A stretch of DNA of 64,000 bases from assembly GCA_937967505.1 (NCBI GenBank), contig CALCJM010000022.1, forward strand, positions 1-64,000, written 5' to 3'. The notes beneath the pieces were generated by a model. That model had not been told where the DNA came from and did not search any database. It was given only the letters and a program-made list of their open reading frames with translations. This document shows positions 49,116 to 58,353 of this stretch, in pieces; the first letter of the stretch is position 1; every line of letters begins with the position of its first letter. The position numbers were made by a program, and so were the translations under genes. The DNA comes from an uncultured Pirellulaceae bacterium (GTDB taxonomy: Bacteria; Planctomycetota; Planctomycetia; Pirellulales; Pirellulaceae).

Positions 49116-50300
49116 TCACTGTCCCACGATCTCTACCGCGATCCGGTCACAGACCATCATCCCCTGACGCGTCAGCCGAAATCGTTCACTGTCCTCATTC
49201 GCCAAAGCATGCTCCATTAAGGTCGCTTTTACTTCTCCCAGCACGTCGTCAATCGACACTCCAAACTGGTCCAGAAAACCGGATTTGGAGACTCCGTCAA
49301 CCTGCCGCACGGCAATTGCCAGCCCCTCGGCCGCTGCTTCCAGCGGGGAAAATTGGCAGGTCTCCACCACCGGCAACTGGCCTGCCTCGATGCGTTTCAT
49401 GTACTGCATCGTTGAGCTGTGGTTGATCTGACGAATTCCATCAATGAAGCGCGCGGCGCCGGGGCCAAAGGCGAACCACGGCTGTCGGTTCCAGTACTGT
49501 AAATTGTGCCGACAGCGATGCCCCCGGACCGCAAAACTGGATACCTCGTACTGCTCCAGCCCAGCCCTCGCCAAACGATCAATGGTCCACTCGTACATTT
49601 CCGCACACAGTTCTTCATCCGTCTGGTGGAGTTCACGGCGATTGAGCCGGTTCCAGAATTGCGTACCTTTTTCCCACGTTAACTCATAGGTGGACAGATG
49701 ATCCGGATCGAGCGCCAACGCGGCTTCCACATCCTGTCGCCACAACGCCATGGTCTCCTCAGGCGTGGCAAAAATCAGATCCATCGACACGTCGTCAATG
49801 TGCCTGCGGATCAAATCAACGGCGCGGGCGACCTGCGCGGCATCATGGTCGCGCTCAAGCCGTTTGAGTTTTTGTCGATGGAAGGACTGAACCCCAAGAC
49901 TGATTCGATTGACGCCGTAATCTGCAAACAGCGCGACTTTATCGGCAGCAATGTCCCCCGGATTGCACTCGGTGGTGACTTCAACATTTTCAGTGAACGA
50001 AAACCGCGACTGGATCGCCGCAAACAATCTCCGAAAATCCTTTTCCTGCAAATGGCTGGGGGTACCACCGCCAAGAAACAGCGTGTCGATCACCCAGGAT
50101 TGCTCCAACCAGCCAATTTCTATTTCAATGGCGTCCAGAAAACGCCCGATCAGGTGGTCCCGTCCGGCGATCAAAGAAAAATTACAGTAACCACAACGAT
50201 GGCGGCAAAACGGAACGTGAATATACAGACTCCCCGGAACAGTCTGGCGGGGATTGAACGCGCGTGCTGAGGCGGGAGTCAAATTCGAATCGCTCGCCAT
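49116..50300 (-). CDS. hemW: HemW-like radical SAM protein (coproporphyrinogen III oxidase-like)
   Basis: SLYIHVPFCRHRCGYCNFSLIAG; DTLFLGGGTPSHL; GVNRISLGVQSF. Confidence 0.88.
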   Translation of the reverse strand: MASDSNLTPASARAFNPRQTVPGSLYIHVPFCRHRCGYCNFSLIAGRDHLIGRFLDAIEIEIGWLEQSWVIDTLFLGGGTPSHLQEKDFRRLFAAIQSRFSFTENVEVTTECNPGDIAADKVALFADYGVNRISLGVQSFHRQKLKRLERDHDAAQVARAVDLIRRHIDDVSMDLIFATPEETMALWRQDVEAALALDPDHLSTYELTWEKGTQFWNRLNRRELHQTDEELCAEMYEWTIDRLARAGLEQYEVSSFAVRGHRCRHNLQYWNRQPWFAFGPGAARFIDGIRQINHSSTMQYMKRIEAGQLPVVETCQFSPLEAAAEGLAIAVRQVDGVSKSGFLDQFGVSIDDVLGEVKATLMEHALANEDSERFRLTRQGMMVCDRIAVEIVGQ

Positions 50301-50304
50301 CGGG

Positions 50305-51165
50305 TCAGATCCAGATCTTCAGTTTCCCACCCAGCATATCCGGCAGCATCTTTTTCACGATTGAGGCCGCGTGCCGGTCGGAATAGCGCGTACTGAAATG
50401 TCCTGCGATCACAATTTCGTTTTGGAATTTATCCGCCCGGTCAACGAAATCGTTCAGGTGCATATGTCCGTTTTTATGGATCAAATGTGCCTGGTGATCG
50501 GGCGCGATGAAAGTCATTTCGGTAATCAGAATCTTGGTCTGGTAGAACAGCGGGTTGTCATCCAGCCCCTGCGGAGAGGTGTCGCCGGTGTAGCCCACCA
50601 AAGGGATACGGATTTCATTGGTAATTTCAACGCCGCGCTGACGAAGGTCGCGAATCTCTTCCCCGGACAGGTCCAGATACTCGGGCTTCAATTTGTTTCG
50701 GCGCTCGAAAATCACGTAACCGAAACTGGTGATGGTGTGTTTGGTCTTCAGCACCTTCAGGACCAGCTCGCGTGAAAGGTCAAACTCCATGCCAGCTTCC
50801 ACGCCAATCAGATCGCACGGCATACGACCGCGATCCAGTCGCTGAAATGACTTGAGCATGGCCCGCACATTTTCGACACTGTCACCGGGAAGGTAGATCT
50901 TTGGCGGATCCATTTTCATTAAACGCCGCCGCGCAACGTACAACGGCAGCGCGGCCACATGATCCAAATGCGTATGCGACAGCAACCACGTCGGCACACC
51001 CATGAAGTCCCACGGGTGCGCTCCCAGATCAAATCCAATCTTCAGTTCTGGAATCCGCCAGTACGATTGGACCGCAGCACGCGCGTACCCCTCAATGGTC
51101 AGGTCACCATGCTTCAGCGTTTTTACCGGAGCGTTATCCAACATCAAGTCTCGGTCTTTACTCAA
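50305..51165 (-). CDS. Ribonuclease Z-like MBL-fold hydrolase
   Basis: [63 protein letters not shown]. Confidence 0.8.
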   Translation of the reverse strand: MSKDRDLMLDNAPVKTLKHGDLTIEGYARAAVQSYWRIPELKIGFDLGAHPWDFMGVPTWLLSHTHLDHVAALPLYVARRRLMKMDPPKIYLPGDSVENVRAMLKSFQRLDRGRMPCDLIGVEAGMEFDLSRELVLKVLKTKHTITSFGYVIFERRNKLKPEYLDLSGEEIRDLRQRGVEITNEIRIPLVGYTGDTSPQGLDDNPLFYQTKILITEMTFIAPDHQAHLIHKNGHMHLNDFVDRADKFQNEIVIAGHFSTRYSDRHAASIVKKMLPDMLGGKLKIWI

Positions 51166-51282
51166 TCTGTCTCCGAATTAATTGGGGTACTGACAACGAG
51201 AGAGGATGCTGGCAGGTTTTGCCAATGAATCAACACAGAGGCCGATCGGTATGCTCAGGTTCACCGCCGGATACAAAACCAT

Positions 51283-52494
51283 TTACTTTGCGGCGTCTTT
51301 GGAGACTCGCCCAGGCGAACCAGCCTTCTGTTTACCAGTGCCCTTTCTGCCACTGCCCTTGCTGCCAGTGCCCTTGCTGCCAGTGCCCTTGCTGCCGGTC
51401 CTCGCTTTATCCGTTTTGCCCGTTTTTCTTTTTCCGGTGCGTTCACCGGCGGCGTCAAGGTACAGCTGGGCCGATTGAACCTGCCCGCTGCTGTTCCGCT
51501 GAAATGAAATCTTCCCGGCACATTGCTCGAACAGGAACTCTGACTCCGACAGAGCGACCATCTTCATCTTGACGCCGTAAAACTTGCAGTAAATATTCCC
51601 GCCATCACGCATCACATGGAAGTCCTGCTGATTGGCTGACTGGTAGGTTCCGGTCAGGGAATCCAGTTTCTCCGCCGGCAGACTGACCGCCGCTGCCGGA
51701 TAGGGACTCTTGGGAGCGGCGCGTTCGGTCGCCAGTCGCCTGACCCAAATATTTCGATATCGCATCGGATTACCATGATCCTGAAGACGGATCTTGCCGG
51801 TGGTTTTTCCGCGTACATAGTGGCGATGTTTGATCCAGTTGGTTGGCCCCAGAACTTCGGTGTTGTCCTGAACCAAAACACCATTGTGCAATACCGTCAT
51901 GGAAGCGCGCTGCTGTAGGCGGCCATCACCGTCAAATCGGGGTGCCCGGAAAATAATGTCGTAAGACTGCCACTTGCCGGGGCCACGACTGGCGTTGACC
52001 AACGGGGGAAACTGACCATAAACCGACGCCGCACTGCCGTCGGCGTACGTCTCATTTTGAAAGCTGTCCAACACCTGCAATTCGAACGAATTCATCAGGA
52101 ACACGCCGCTGTTACCACGCTGTTGCCCGTCGCCTTTGATCACTGAAGGAGAGGACCATTCAATGTGCAACTGGCAATCTCCAAATTCTTCCTTGGTCAT
52201 TACCGGGCCAGCTTTGGCGACCGACTCCATCACGCCATCGACGATTTTCCATTTGTCCACGCCTCCGGTCCAGCTATCGAAATTCGTTCCATCAAACAGG
52301 ACCACTGCATCGCCGGGAGGCTTTACCGAAGGTTGCTCTTCACCCGGATCGACCACTTTGGGTGCGGGCCGCGACCGGTCATGTATCTTCCAGCCAGTTT
52401 CCAATTGCCCGTGAGCCTCTAAAGCCCATGTACCAATGAGTGCCATCACAGCCGTGGCGATACTGCGGGAAAAATACTTTGGAAACATCAACAA
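51283..52494 (-). CDS. Secreted DUF1080 (3-keto-disaccharide hydrolase-like) protein with basic repeat tail
   Basis: VVLFDGTNFDSWTGG; GNSGVFLMNSFELQVLDSF; C-terminal TGSKGTGSKGTGSKGSGRKGTG. Confidence 0.85.
   Translation of the reverse strand: MLMFPKYFSRSIATAVMALIGTWALEAHGQLETGWKIHDRSRPAPKVVDPGEEQPSVKPPGDAVVLFDGTNFDSWTGGVDKWKIVDGVMESVAKAGPVMTKEEFGDCQLHIEWSSPSVIKGDGQQRGNSGVFLMNSFELQVLDSFQNETYADGSAASVYGQFPPLVNASRGPGKWQSYDIIFRAPRFDGDGRLQQRASMTVLHNGVLVQDNTEVLGPTNWIKHRHYVRGKTTGKIRLQDHGNPMRYRNIWVRRLATERAAPKSPYPAAAVSLPAEKLDSLTGTYQSANQQDFHVMRDGGNIYCKFYGVKMKMVALSESEFLFEQCAGKISFQRNSSGQVQSAQLYLDAAGERTGKRKTGKTDKARTGSKGTGSKGTGSKGSGRKGTGKQKAGSPGRVSKDAAK
51335..51394. repeat. 15-bp tandem repeat (four units) encoding the basic tail
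   Basis: ccagtgcccttgctg units, encoding GTGSK on - strand. Confidence 0.8.
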
Positions 52495-52761
52495 ACGTCC
52501 TTCGTTTTCTTGAAAGCCATTGGCAGGAGAAAAAGTTTGAAAATCGGAACACAGACGGTGTAATTTTCAAACCAAAGAATAGTCAATTCAGGGCTAAACG
52601 TCACGGACCCTGGAGCAATTATTCGGCAACGACCAACAATTTTGCCTGTTGATCGGGGCGTGATCCCAACGAAAATACGCCCGTAACTGGACGGGCGCGA
52701 TGCTTCTTTAGTTCGTCATCAATCGGGAATGCTGTCAGCCGGGACAGTCGAGCTGTTGACT

Positions 52762-55056
52762 TTACGCCACGCGCGCTGCTTCGTCCTGCTTTTGCGCGTA
52801 AAAGAAGCGCGCCTGGCCTTGCCAGTCGTCGCGTTCGATCCGGTCGCGAAATGCCAGCAAACGGGAAAACTCCTCGATTTCTTCGGGCTTCCATTCCATA
52901 ATTTGCTTGAACGTGTAAACGCCAAACTCGTTTAAGCGGGTCTCCAGCACCGTGGCAATTCCCGAAATGCGTTTCAGATCATCACTCGATTCGGGGGCCT
53001 CCGTGAAGACCACCCCCCGTGCCGAATCATGCCTGACGCGCCCACCATAGGCCGGATCAAACGAAGACTCATTCAGCTGCTGGATCGCCTGTGTGAAGGA
53101 AATCACGGCTGGATCAGGGGCGACAGCAGCCCGGTCACCTTGTGCGGCGATCTCGTTTCGCAAACTGCGGATCGTCTGCTCCTGCACTTCAACGCGCTCT
53201 CGCAAGGACCGGTCAGACAGATGTTCGGTCATCATCGAATCCAACCGTGACTGCAACTCCGCCTGGCGACGCAGCGAAATGGCATGCTCATCCCGCAATC
53301 TGGCCAGTTCATTGGATTCAGCCTGAAGATGCTTCAACGCGTTTTCCTTGCGAAGCAACTGTTTCTCGAGCCGGGATGCCTGAACTCGGGTTTGCTCCAA
53401 CAGCCCACTGTCGTCCGCGATTTGCTGATGCGTCCGTTCTTGGTCAACCAGTGCCTGTTGCAGATCAGAAATCTTCCCGTGCAATCGCTCAACCTCATCC
53501 CGCAGGTCGTTGCGTTCCCCCTGTAGCTGGCCAATCGTTTCACTGTCCTGTTTCAATTGCGATTGAAGTTGTTGACGGGCCGCTTCGAGATCGCTTGCCA
53601 GCTGCGCGCGTTGCGTTTCCAGTTTGACAACCTGCTGCCGATAGTCAGCAGATGTCGACTTGAGCGAATGAGACAGCTCGGTCAGTTGAGTCTCTCGTTC
53701 GGCCAGTTGCAAACTTAACCCCTCATATTTTTTCAGCTTTTGGCTTTCCTGCTGTTGGCTGTCATGGAAGCTTGAAATCGATGCGTTGGCTGCCTCCAAC
53801 TGCTGCCTCAGTTCCAGCACTTCCTGTTCCGCCACCTCGTGCAGCATTTCTACTTCCGTATCGAAATCTTGCTTCTGTTTGTCAGCAGCCTCGCGCGCTT
53901 CGGCCAGCTGTTTTTCGTGCTGGGCCGTTTGCGTTTCCAGTTTCGCGCGTAATTCGTTCAGGCGGTCATCGTACCTGGCCTCCATCTCATTTCTTACTTT
54001 CAATTCGTGCTTGAGATTTTCCAACGCATCGTCCTGACACTTGCGAAGCCGGTGAATGCTGGCTTCCTGGTTCTCCAGTCGCGCCTGCAAACCCTTGACA
54101 TTCGTCTGAAAGCTGGAGCAGGAATCAAGGGCCGAATCGCGCTGTGTCAGCACTTTTTCCAGTTGCCCGTTGGCATTGCTAAGCGACAGCACCAGCGATT
54201 CAGACTTTTGCCTGAAGGTATCCAGATCGGCACTTTTGACCTGCAGAACATCAACCTGCTGTTGCAGCGATTCGCAGCGCTCCTGTGCTGCGGCCAATTG
54301 CTCTCGCAGACTTTCTTTTTCAGAGCGCTCCGAAGCGCACTGGCCCTCCGATTTCTTTAACAGCTCCTTGCTGTGCCGGAGGGCAGTCTCCAGAGAAACG
54401 TGTTCCTTCTCCAGGCCCGAGGCATTCTTTTTCGCCACTTCGAGTGTACCGGCATTGGTACGGAGTTCCGATTCCAGTTCCGCCACACGAGCCTCGGCCT
54501 TGTGCAACTTCTGCAACTGACGATCCCGGTCGGACGACAGCGTTTTGACTTCCGCCTGGTGTTGAACCAGTGCGTTTTCAGCCACAGATGTCTTCTGTCG
54601 CCACCGGCTTTCGAGGCCAGAGATCTTTTCCAGTTGTTGCTGGGTTAACGTGTGGACGGAATCTTCCAGCTTGATTGATTTTTCACGTGTTGCCTGTAGC
54701 TGGCCGGTCATCTCTTCGATTTGCCGCGTCCGTTCGGTCAATTGAACTTCCAGTTGCACACGCTCCTTTTCAGCCTGCTCGCGACTGGCCGACCAGTCGT
54801 CGCACAACTGCTGTAGCACACCCAACTGCCCGCGCTGACGAGTGAACCGTTCATCAAGGGCGTGATAAGAAGTTTTGGCGGCTGTCAGCGCGTGCTTCAT
54901 TTCTGCGTTGTGACGAATTAATTTCTGACGCGTAACGTCGTCGTGACGGGAATCACGGTGCCACAAAATATAGCCCACGGCCAGTCCCGAAAAAGCCAAA
55001 AAGAGTGCAGGTAGATAGGCGAAAAACATGACGACTCCGTTGTCATTGCGCAACAC
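52762..55056 (-). CDS. N-terminally anchored long coiled-coil protein with C-terminal helix-hairpin-helix-like domain
   Basis: TM at N-terminus, extended heptad-rich region, C-term DDLKRISGIATVLETRLNEFGVYTFKQIMEWKPEEI. Confidence 0.8.
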   Translation of the reverse strand: MLRNDNGVVMFFAYLPALFLAFSGLAVGYILWHRDSRHDDVTRQKLIRHNAEMKHALTAAKTSYHALDERFTRQRGQLGVLQQLCDDWSASREQAEKERVQLEVQLTERTRQIEEMTGQLQATREKSIKLEDSVHTLTQQQLEKISGLESRWRQKTSVAENALVQHQAEVKTLSSDRDRQLQKLHKAEARVAELESELRTNAGTLEVAKKNASGLEKEHVSLETALRHSKELLKKSEGQCASERSEKESLREQLAAAQERCESLQQQVDVLQVKSADLDTFRQKSESLVLSLSNANGQLEKVLTQRDSALDSCSSFQTNVKGLQARLENQEASIHRLRKCQDDALENLKHELKVRNEMEARYDDRLNELRAKLETQTAQHEKQLAEAREAADKQKQDFDTEVEMLHEVAEQEVLELRQQLEAANASISSFHDSQQQESQKLKKYEGLSLQLAERETQLTELSHSLKSTSADYRQQVVKLETQRAQLASDLEAARQQLQSQLKQDSETIGQLQGERNDLRDEVERLHGKISDLQQALVDQERTHQQIADDSGLLEQTRVQASRLEKQLLRKENALKHLQAESNELARLRDEHAISLRRQAELQSRLDSMMTEHLSDRSLRERVEVQEQTIRSLRNEIAAQGDRAAVAPDPAVISFTQAIQQLNESSFDPAYGGRVRHDSARGVVFTEAPESSDDLKRISGIATVLETRLNEFGVYTFKQIMEWKPEEIEEFSRLLAFRDRIERDDWQGQARFFYAQKQDEAARVA

Positions 55057-55378
55057 ACCGGTTGCTCCCTCAGATCCACCTGAAGGTCCCGGCTGTGATG
55101 TAAAAAAACGTCTACTAGTTCTTGCCTATCGACCCGTCAGGGCTTGCCTCTTCAGGGAAATCGGAAAAATCGGCAATATCCACCAAAGCTGCCCAGTCAG
55201 CCCCCGGTCAAACGCCCGTTTGGCAACACAGCGTCGGTGATTCCTTGGCGTTCTTGATGGGTTAGTCGTTTTTTTCCAATTGTAGGTGACAATCATTGAG
55301 ATATCCTAAAAGTTGGTGTGATATCTCACGTTCGCACTCCCCCTATTCCTCTCAAAACCACATCAACAAGGAAAAACC

Positions 55379-58201
55379 GTGACAACACTTCGTCGGAACT
55401 GGTCGTTCAAAGAAATGCTGCGGCTACCCAAATGCTTTCACCAACGCCCTTCACCGGGCCCTGCACAAGCGCTTCAGGTGGAACTCCTGGAAGAGCGACA
55501 GATGCTTTCCACGGTTGAAATTTTTGCTGCCGGAGCAACCGGGCAAGAGAACCTAGAACTGCTGATCGATGGCCAGGTCGTTCAGACGTTTGAAGGAGTT
55601 TCCGGCGATCCCGCACTCAGGGATTTCGAAGGGTTTTCCTATCAAACAGCGCGGGAGCTGTCCGCCGATCAAATCAGCCTCCGGTTCGCAAATGACCTCT
55701 TCGATCCTGCGACCGGTACAGATCGCAATCTGTTCGTTGACGGCATTATCGTGGACGGGAATATTTTTGAAGCAGAAGATCCGGCGACCTTTGTGACAGC
55801 ATTCTGGCGCGGCAATGGAATTGTCTCCGGCAATTTGCAAACGGAATCGCTGAATGTGACAGGACAAATGGATTTTTCCTCCTCAGGCATTTCCACCGAT
55901 ACCGCCTCCCGGTTGCGTGTCACCGCCCGTGGCACCACCGGAGAAGAGATCTTCCAGGTGGTTGTCGGTGGGAACGTCGTGCAAACCTTCGGTGTTGAAA
56001 CGTTCCGGCAAACCTACGAATTCAATACTGACCAGGCACTTACCCTGGATGATATTCAGATTCGGTTCATCAATGACCGGTTCGACGCCGGATCAGGACT
56101 GGACCGCAATCTAGTTGTCGATGGCATTGAACTGGTCAATTTGGCTGATGGCACGCGACAAACGGTATCGCCCCTGCAGTACAGTGTGTTTTCCAACGCC
56201 ACGTTCCGCACGGAGGACGGCATCGTTGCCGGGTTTGGACGTGGCAGTACGCTACACACCAACGGGTTCTTCCAGTTTTCATCTACCGAGGCACGCTCGA
56301 TTGATGGCTCGCGAAACAATGTTACTGCCGGTTTGTTTAATGCGGGCAGCACCGATTCGGAACTGATCCGCGTTGGCAATTCTTCTCCCGTCTACGGCGG
56401 CGATGGCAGTGGCGACCAAATCATCTCCGATGCTCAACGTCCCAACGCCCGTGACATCAGCAATGTCATGTCGGCATCACGCGCGGCGACGCCCAACGCC
56501 AGAAATCTCAGCGATATGACCTGGTTGTGGGGGCAATTTATGGACCACGATATCAGCCTGAGTGAAATCAGCGACGGAGCCGAAGTCAATGGCAGCGCTG
56601 CGATCGGTATCAATGATCCCGATGACCCAATTGGACCGCGCCCCATTCGTTTCACACGATCAAATTTTGAGACTGACGAAAACGGATTCCGTCAACAGAT
56701 CAATGATTTGACCGCCTTCATTGACGCCTCCAATGTCTACGGTTCCGATCAGCGTACGGCCGACGCATTACGCTCTTTCAATGGTGGGCGTCTGAAAGTG
56801 AGTGCCGGTAACCTGCTGCCGATCGACGTTGACGGCATCAGCACTGACGATGGCATGCTGGGCGTGACGGGCCTGTTCAGTGCCGGTGAATTCCGCGCCA
56901 ACGAGCATGTCGGGCTGACCGCGATTCACACTCTGTTTGTCCGGGAACACAATCGACTGGCGGGCCTGATCGCCGCACAAAATCCGGGATTCAGTGACGA
57001 ACAGATCTATCAACTGGCCCGCAAGATTGTCAATGCAGAACTTCAGGTCATCACCTACAACGAATTTCTGCCGGCTCTCTTGGGGGACAGCGCGCCGGCG
57101 ATCGCCGACTATTCGTACGATGACACGGTGGATCCGGGTGTGCTGAATTCCTTCGCACATGCAGCCTATCGTTTGGGGCATACGATGCTGTCGTCATCAT
57201 TGAAGCTGTCCGATGGCAGCGGTAATACGGACTCAATCGAATTGCGAAATGCATTTTTCAATCCGGACTTTATCAAACAAGACCCAACCCGGATCGACCA
57301 ATTGCTACAGGGCATGATCGAACAACGGGCGCAGGAGATCGACACCGAACTGGTCGAAGATGTCCGCAGCTTCCTGTTTGGGCAACCGGGGTCAGGCGGC
57401 ATGGACCTAGCGTCGCTGAATATCCAACGCGGTCGCGATCATGGCCTGCCAGATTATAATTCACTCCGTGAGGCGTTTGGCCTAGGCCGGATTACCTCCT
57501 TCAGCCAGATCACGTCAGACACCGCCATTGCGTCAAGACTAGCCAATGTTTACGGTGGCAACTTCGATAATATCGATCCGTGGATCGGCGGCCTGGCTGA
57601 AGACCACCTGCCGGGTTCAAGCGTCGGGCAGTTGTTCACAACCATTATCGCAGACCAATTCACACGATTACGCGATGGCGATCGGCTGTTCTACACCAGC
57701 GATACGTTTGGGCTGTACTCGGCAGGTCATTTAAACGATGACATTCGCGCCATTGTCGATCTGGATCAATTATCCCTGACCAGTCTCCTTGAGCACAACA
57801 CCAACGTTCGCGCACATCAGAATGTGTTCTTCGCCAGCGACAGCGTTCGCAACCGGTTGGTCGTCAACGCGACGGGGCAGGAAGGCAGCGAGCGCTTCCG
57901 CGTTCTGGTCAATGGGCAACTCATCGGCACCTACACCGTTGAATCCAACACCAGCCGTTATGAATTTGCAGTGGCGGACAACAACATCGACGAGGTCATC
58001 ATTGAGTTCGTGAATGATGCGAGCGATCCCTCAACCGGGTTTGACCGCAATCTGACGGTCGATTCGATCCAAATTGACAGCGACACCTTTGAAGCCGAAG
58101 ATGTCTACTCAACAGGCACGTGGCGGCCGGAAGACGGTATTGTCGCAGGGATCGGTCGGGGCGACACGCTACACGCCAACGGATTTTTTCAGTTCGCATA
58201 A
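55379..58201 (+). CDS. Extracellular animal-type haem peroxidase flanked by CBM60-like carbohydrate-binding modules
   Basis: GTG start; LLEERQMLS motif; TWLWGQFMDHDISLSE, FRANEHVGLTAIHTLFVREHNRLA (peroxidase); repeated DRNLxVDxIxxxxxxFEAED modules. Confidence 0.85.
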   Translation: MTTLRRNWSFKEMLRLPKCFHQRPSPGPAQALQVELLEERQMLSTVEIFAAGATGQENLELLIDGQVVQTFEGVSGDPALRDFEGFSYQTARELSADQISLRFANDLFDPATGTDRNLFVDGIIVDGNIFEAEDPATFVTAFWRGNGIVSGNLQTESLNVTGQMDFSSSGISTDTASRLRVTARGTTGEEIFQVVVGGNVVQTFGVETFRQTYEFNTDQALTLDDIQIRFINDRFDAGSGLDRNLVVDGIELVNLADGTRQTVSPLQYSVFSNATFRTEDGIVAGFGRGSTLHTNGFFQFSSTEARSIDGSRNNVTAGLFNAGSTDSELIRVGNSSPVYGGDGSGDQIISDAQRPNARDISNVMSASRAATPNARNLSDMTWLWGQFMDHDISLSEISDGAEVNGSAAIGINDPDDPIGPRPIRFTRSNFETDENGFRQQINDLTAFIDASNVYGSDQRTADALRSFNGGRLKVSAGNLLPIDVDGISTDDGMLGVTGLFSAGEFRANEHVGLTAIHTLFVREHNRLAGLIAAQNPGFSDEQIYQLARKIVNAELQVITYNEFLPALLGDSAPAIADYSYDDTVDPGVLNSFAHAAYRLGHTMLSSSLKLSDGSGNTDSIELRNAFFNPDFIKQDPTRIDQLLQGMIEQRAQEIDTELVEDVRSFLFGQPGSGGMDLASLNIQRGRDHGLPDYNSLREAFGLGRITSFSQITSDTAIASRLANVYGGNFDNIDPWIGGLAEDHLPGSSVGQLFTTIIADQFTRLRDGDRLFYTSDTFGLYSAGHLNDDIRAIVDLDQLSLTSLLEHNTNVRAHQNVFFASDSVRNRLVVNATGQEGSERFRVLVNGQLIGTYTVESNTSRYEFAVADNNIDEVIIEFVNDASDPSTGFDRNLTVDSIQIDSDTFEAEDVYSTGTWRPEDGIVAGIGRGDTLHANGFFQFA

Positions 58202-58218
58202 GGCAACCGCGCAACTCG

Positions 58219-58277
58219 CAATCGCGATACGTGCAATCGCGATACATCCAATTGTGCTACATCCAATTTCTATACGG
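58219..58277. repeat. Approximately four 15-bp degenerate tandem repeats
   Basis: caatcgcgatacgtg caatcgcgatacatc caattgtgctacatc caatttctatacgg. Confidence 0.6.
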
Positions 58278-58353
58278 AGCTGTTGGGGAACTGTTCCACT
58301 GAAGCAGCCAACAGTACCTGCGCGCCCCGCCGTAGCCATGAGACAGAATCAGA

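Noticed and set aside
52678-52697. cgcccgt/acgggcg hairpin as a firm terminator
   Set aside because: 7-bp stem with only a weak T-tract; insufficient for a feature call.
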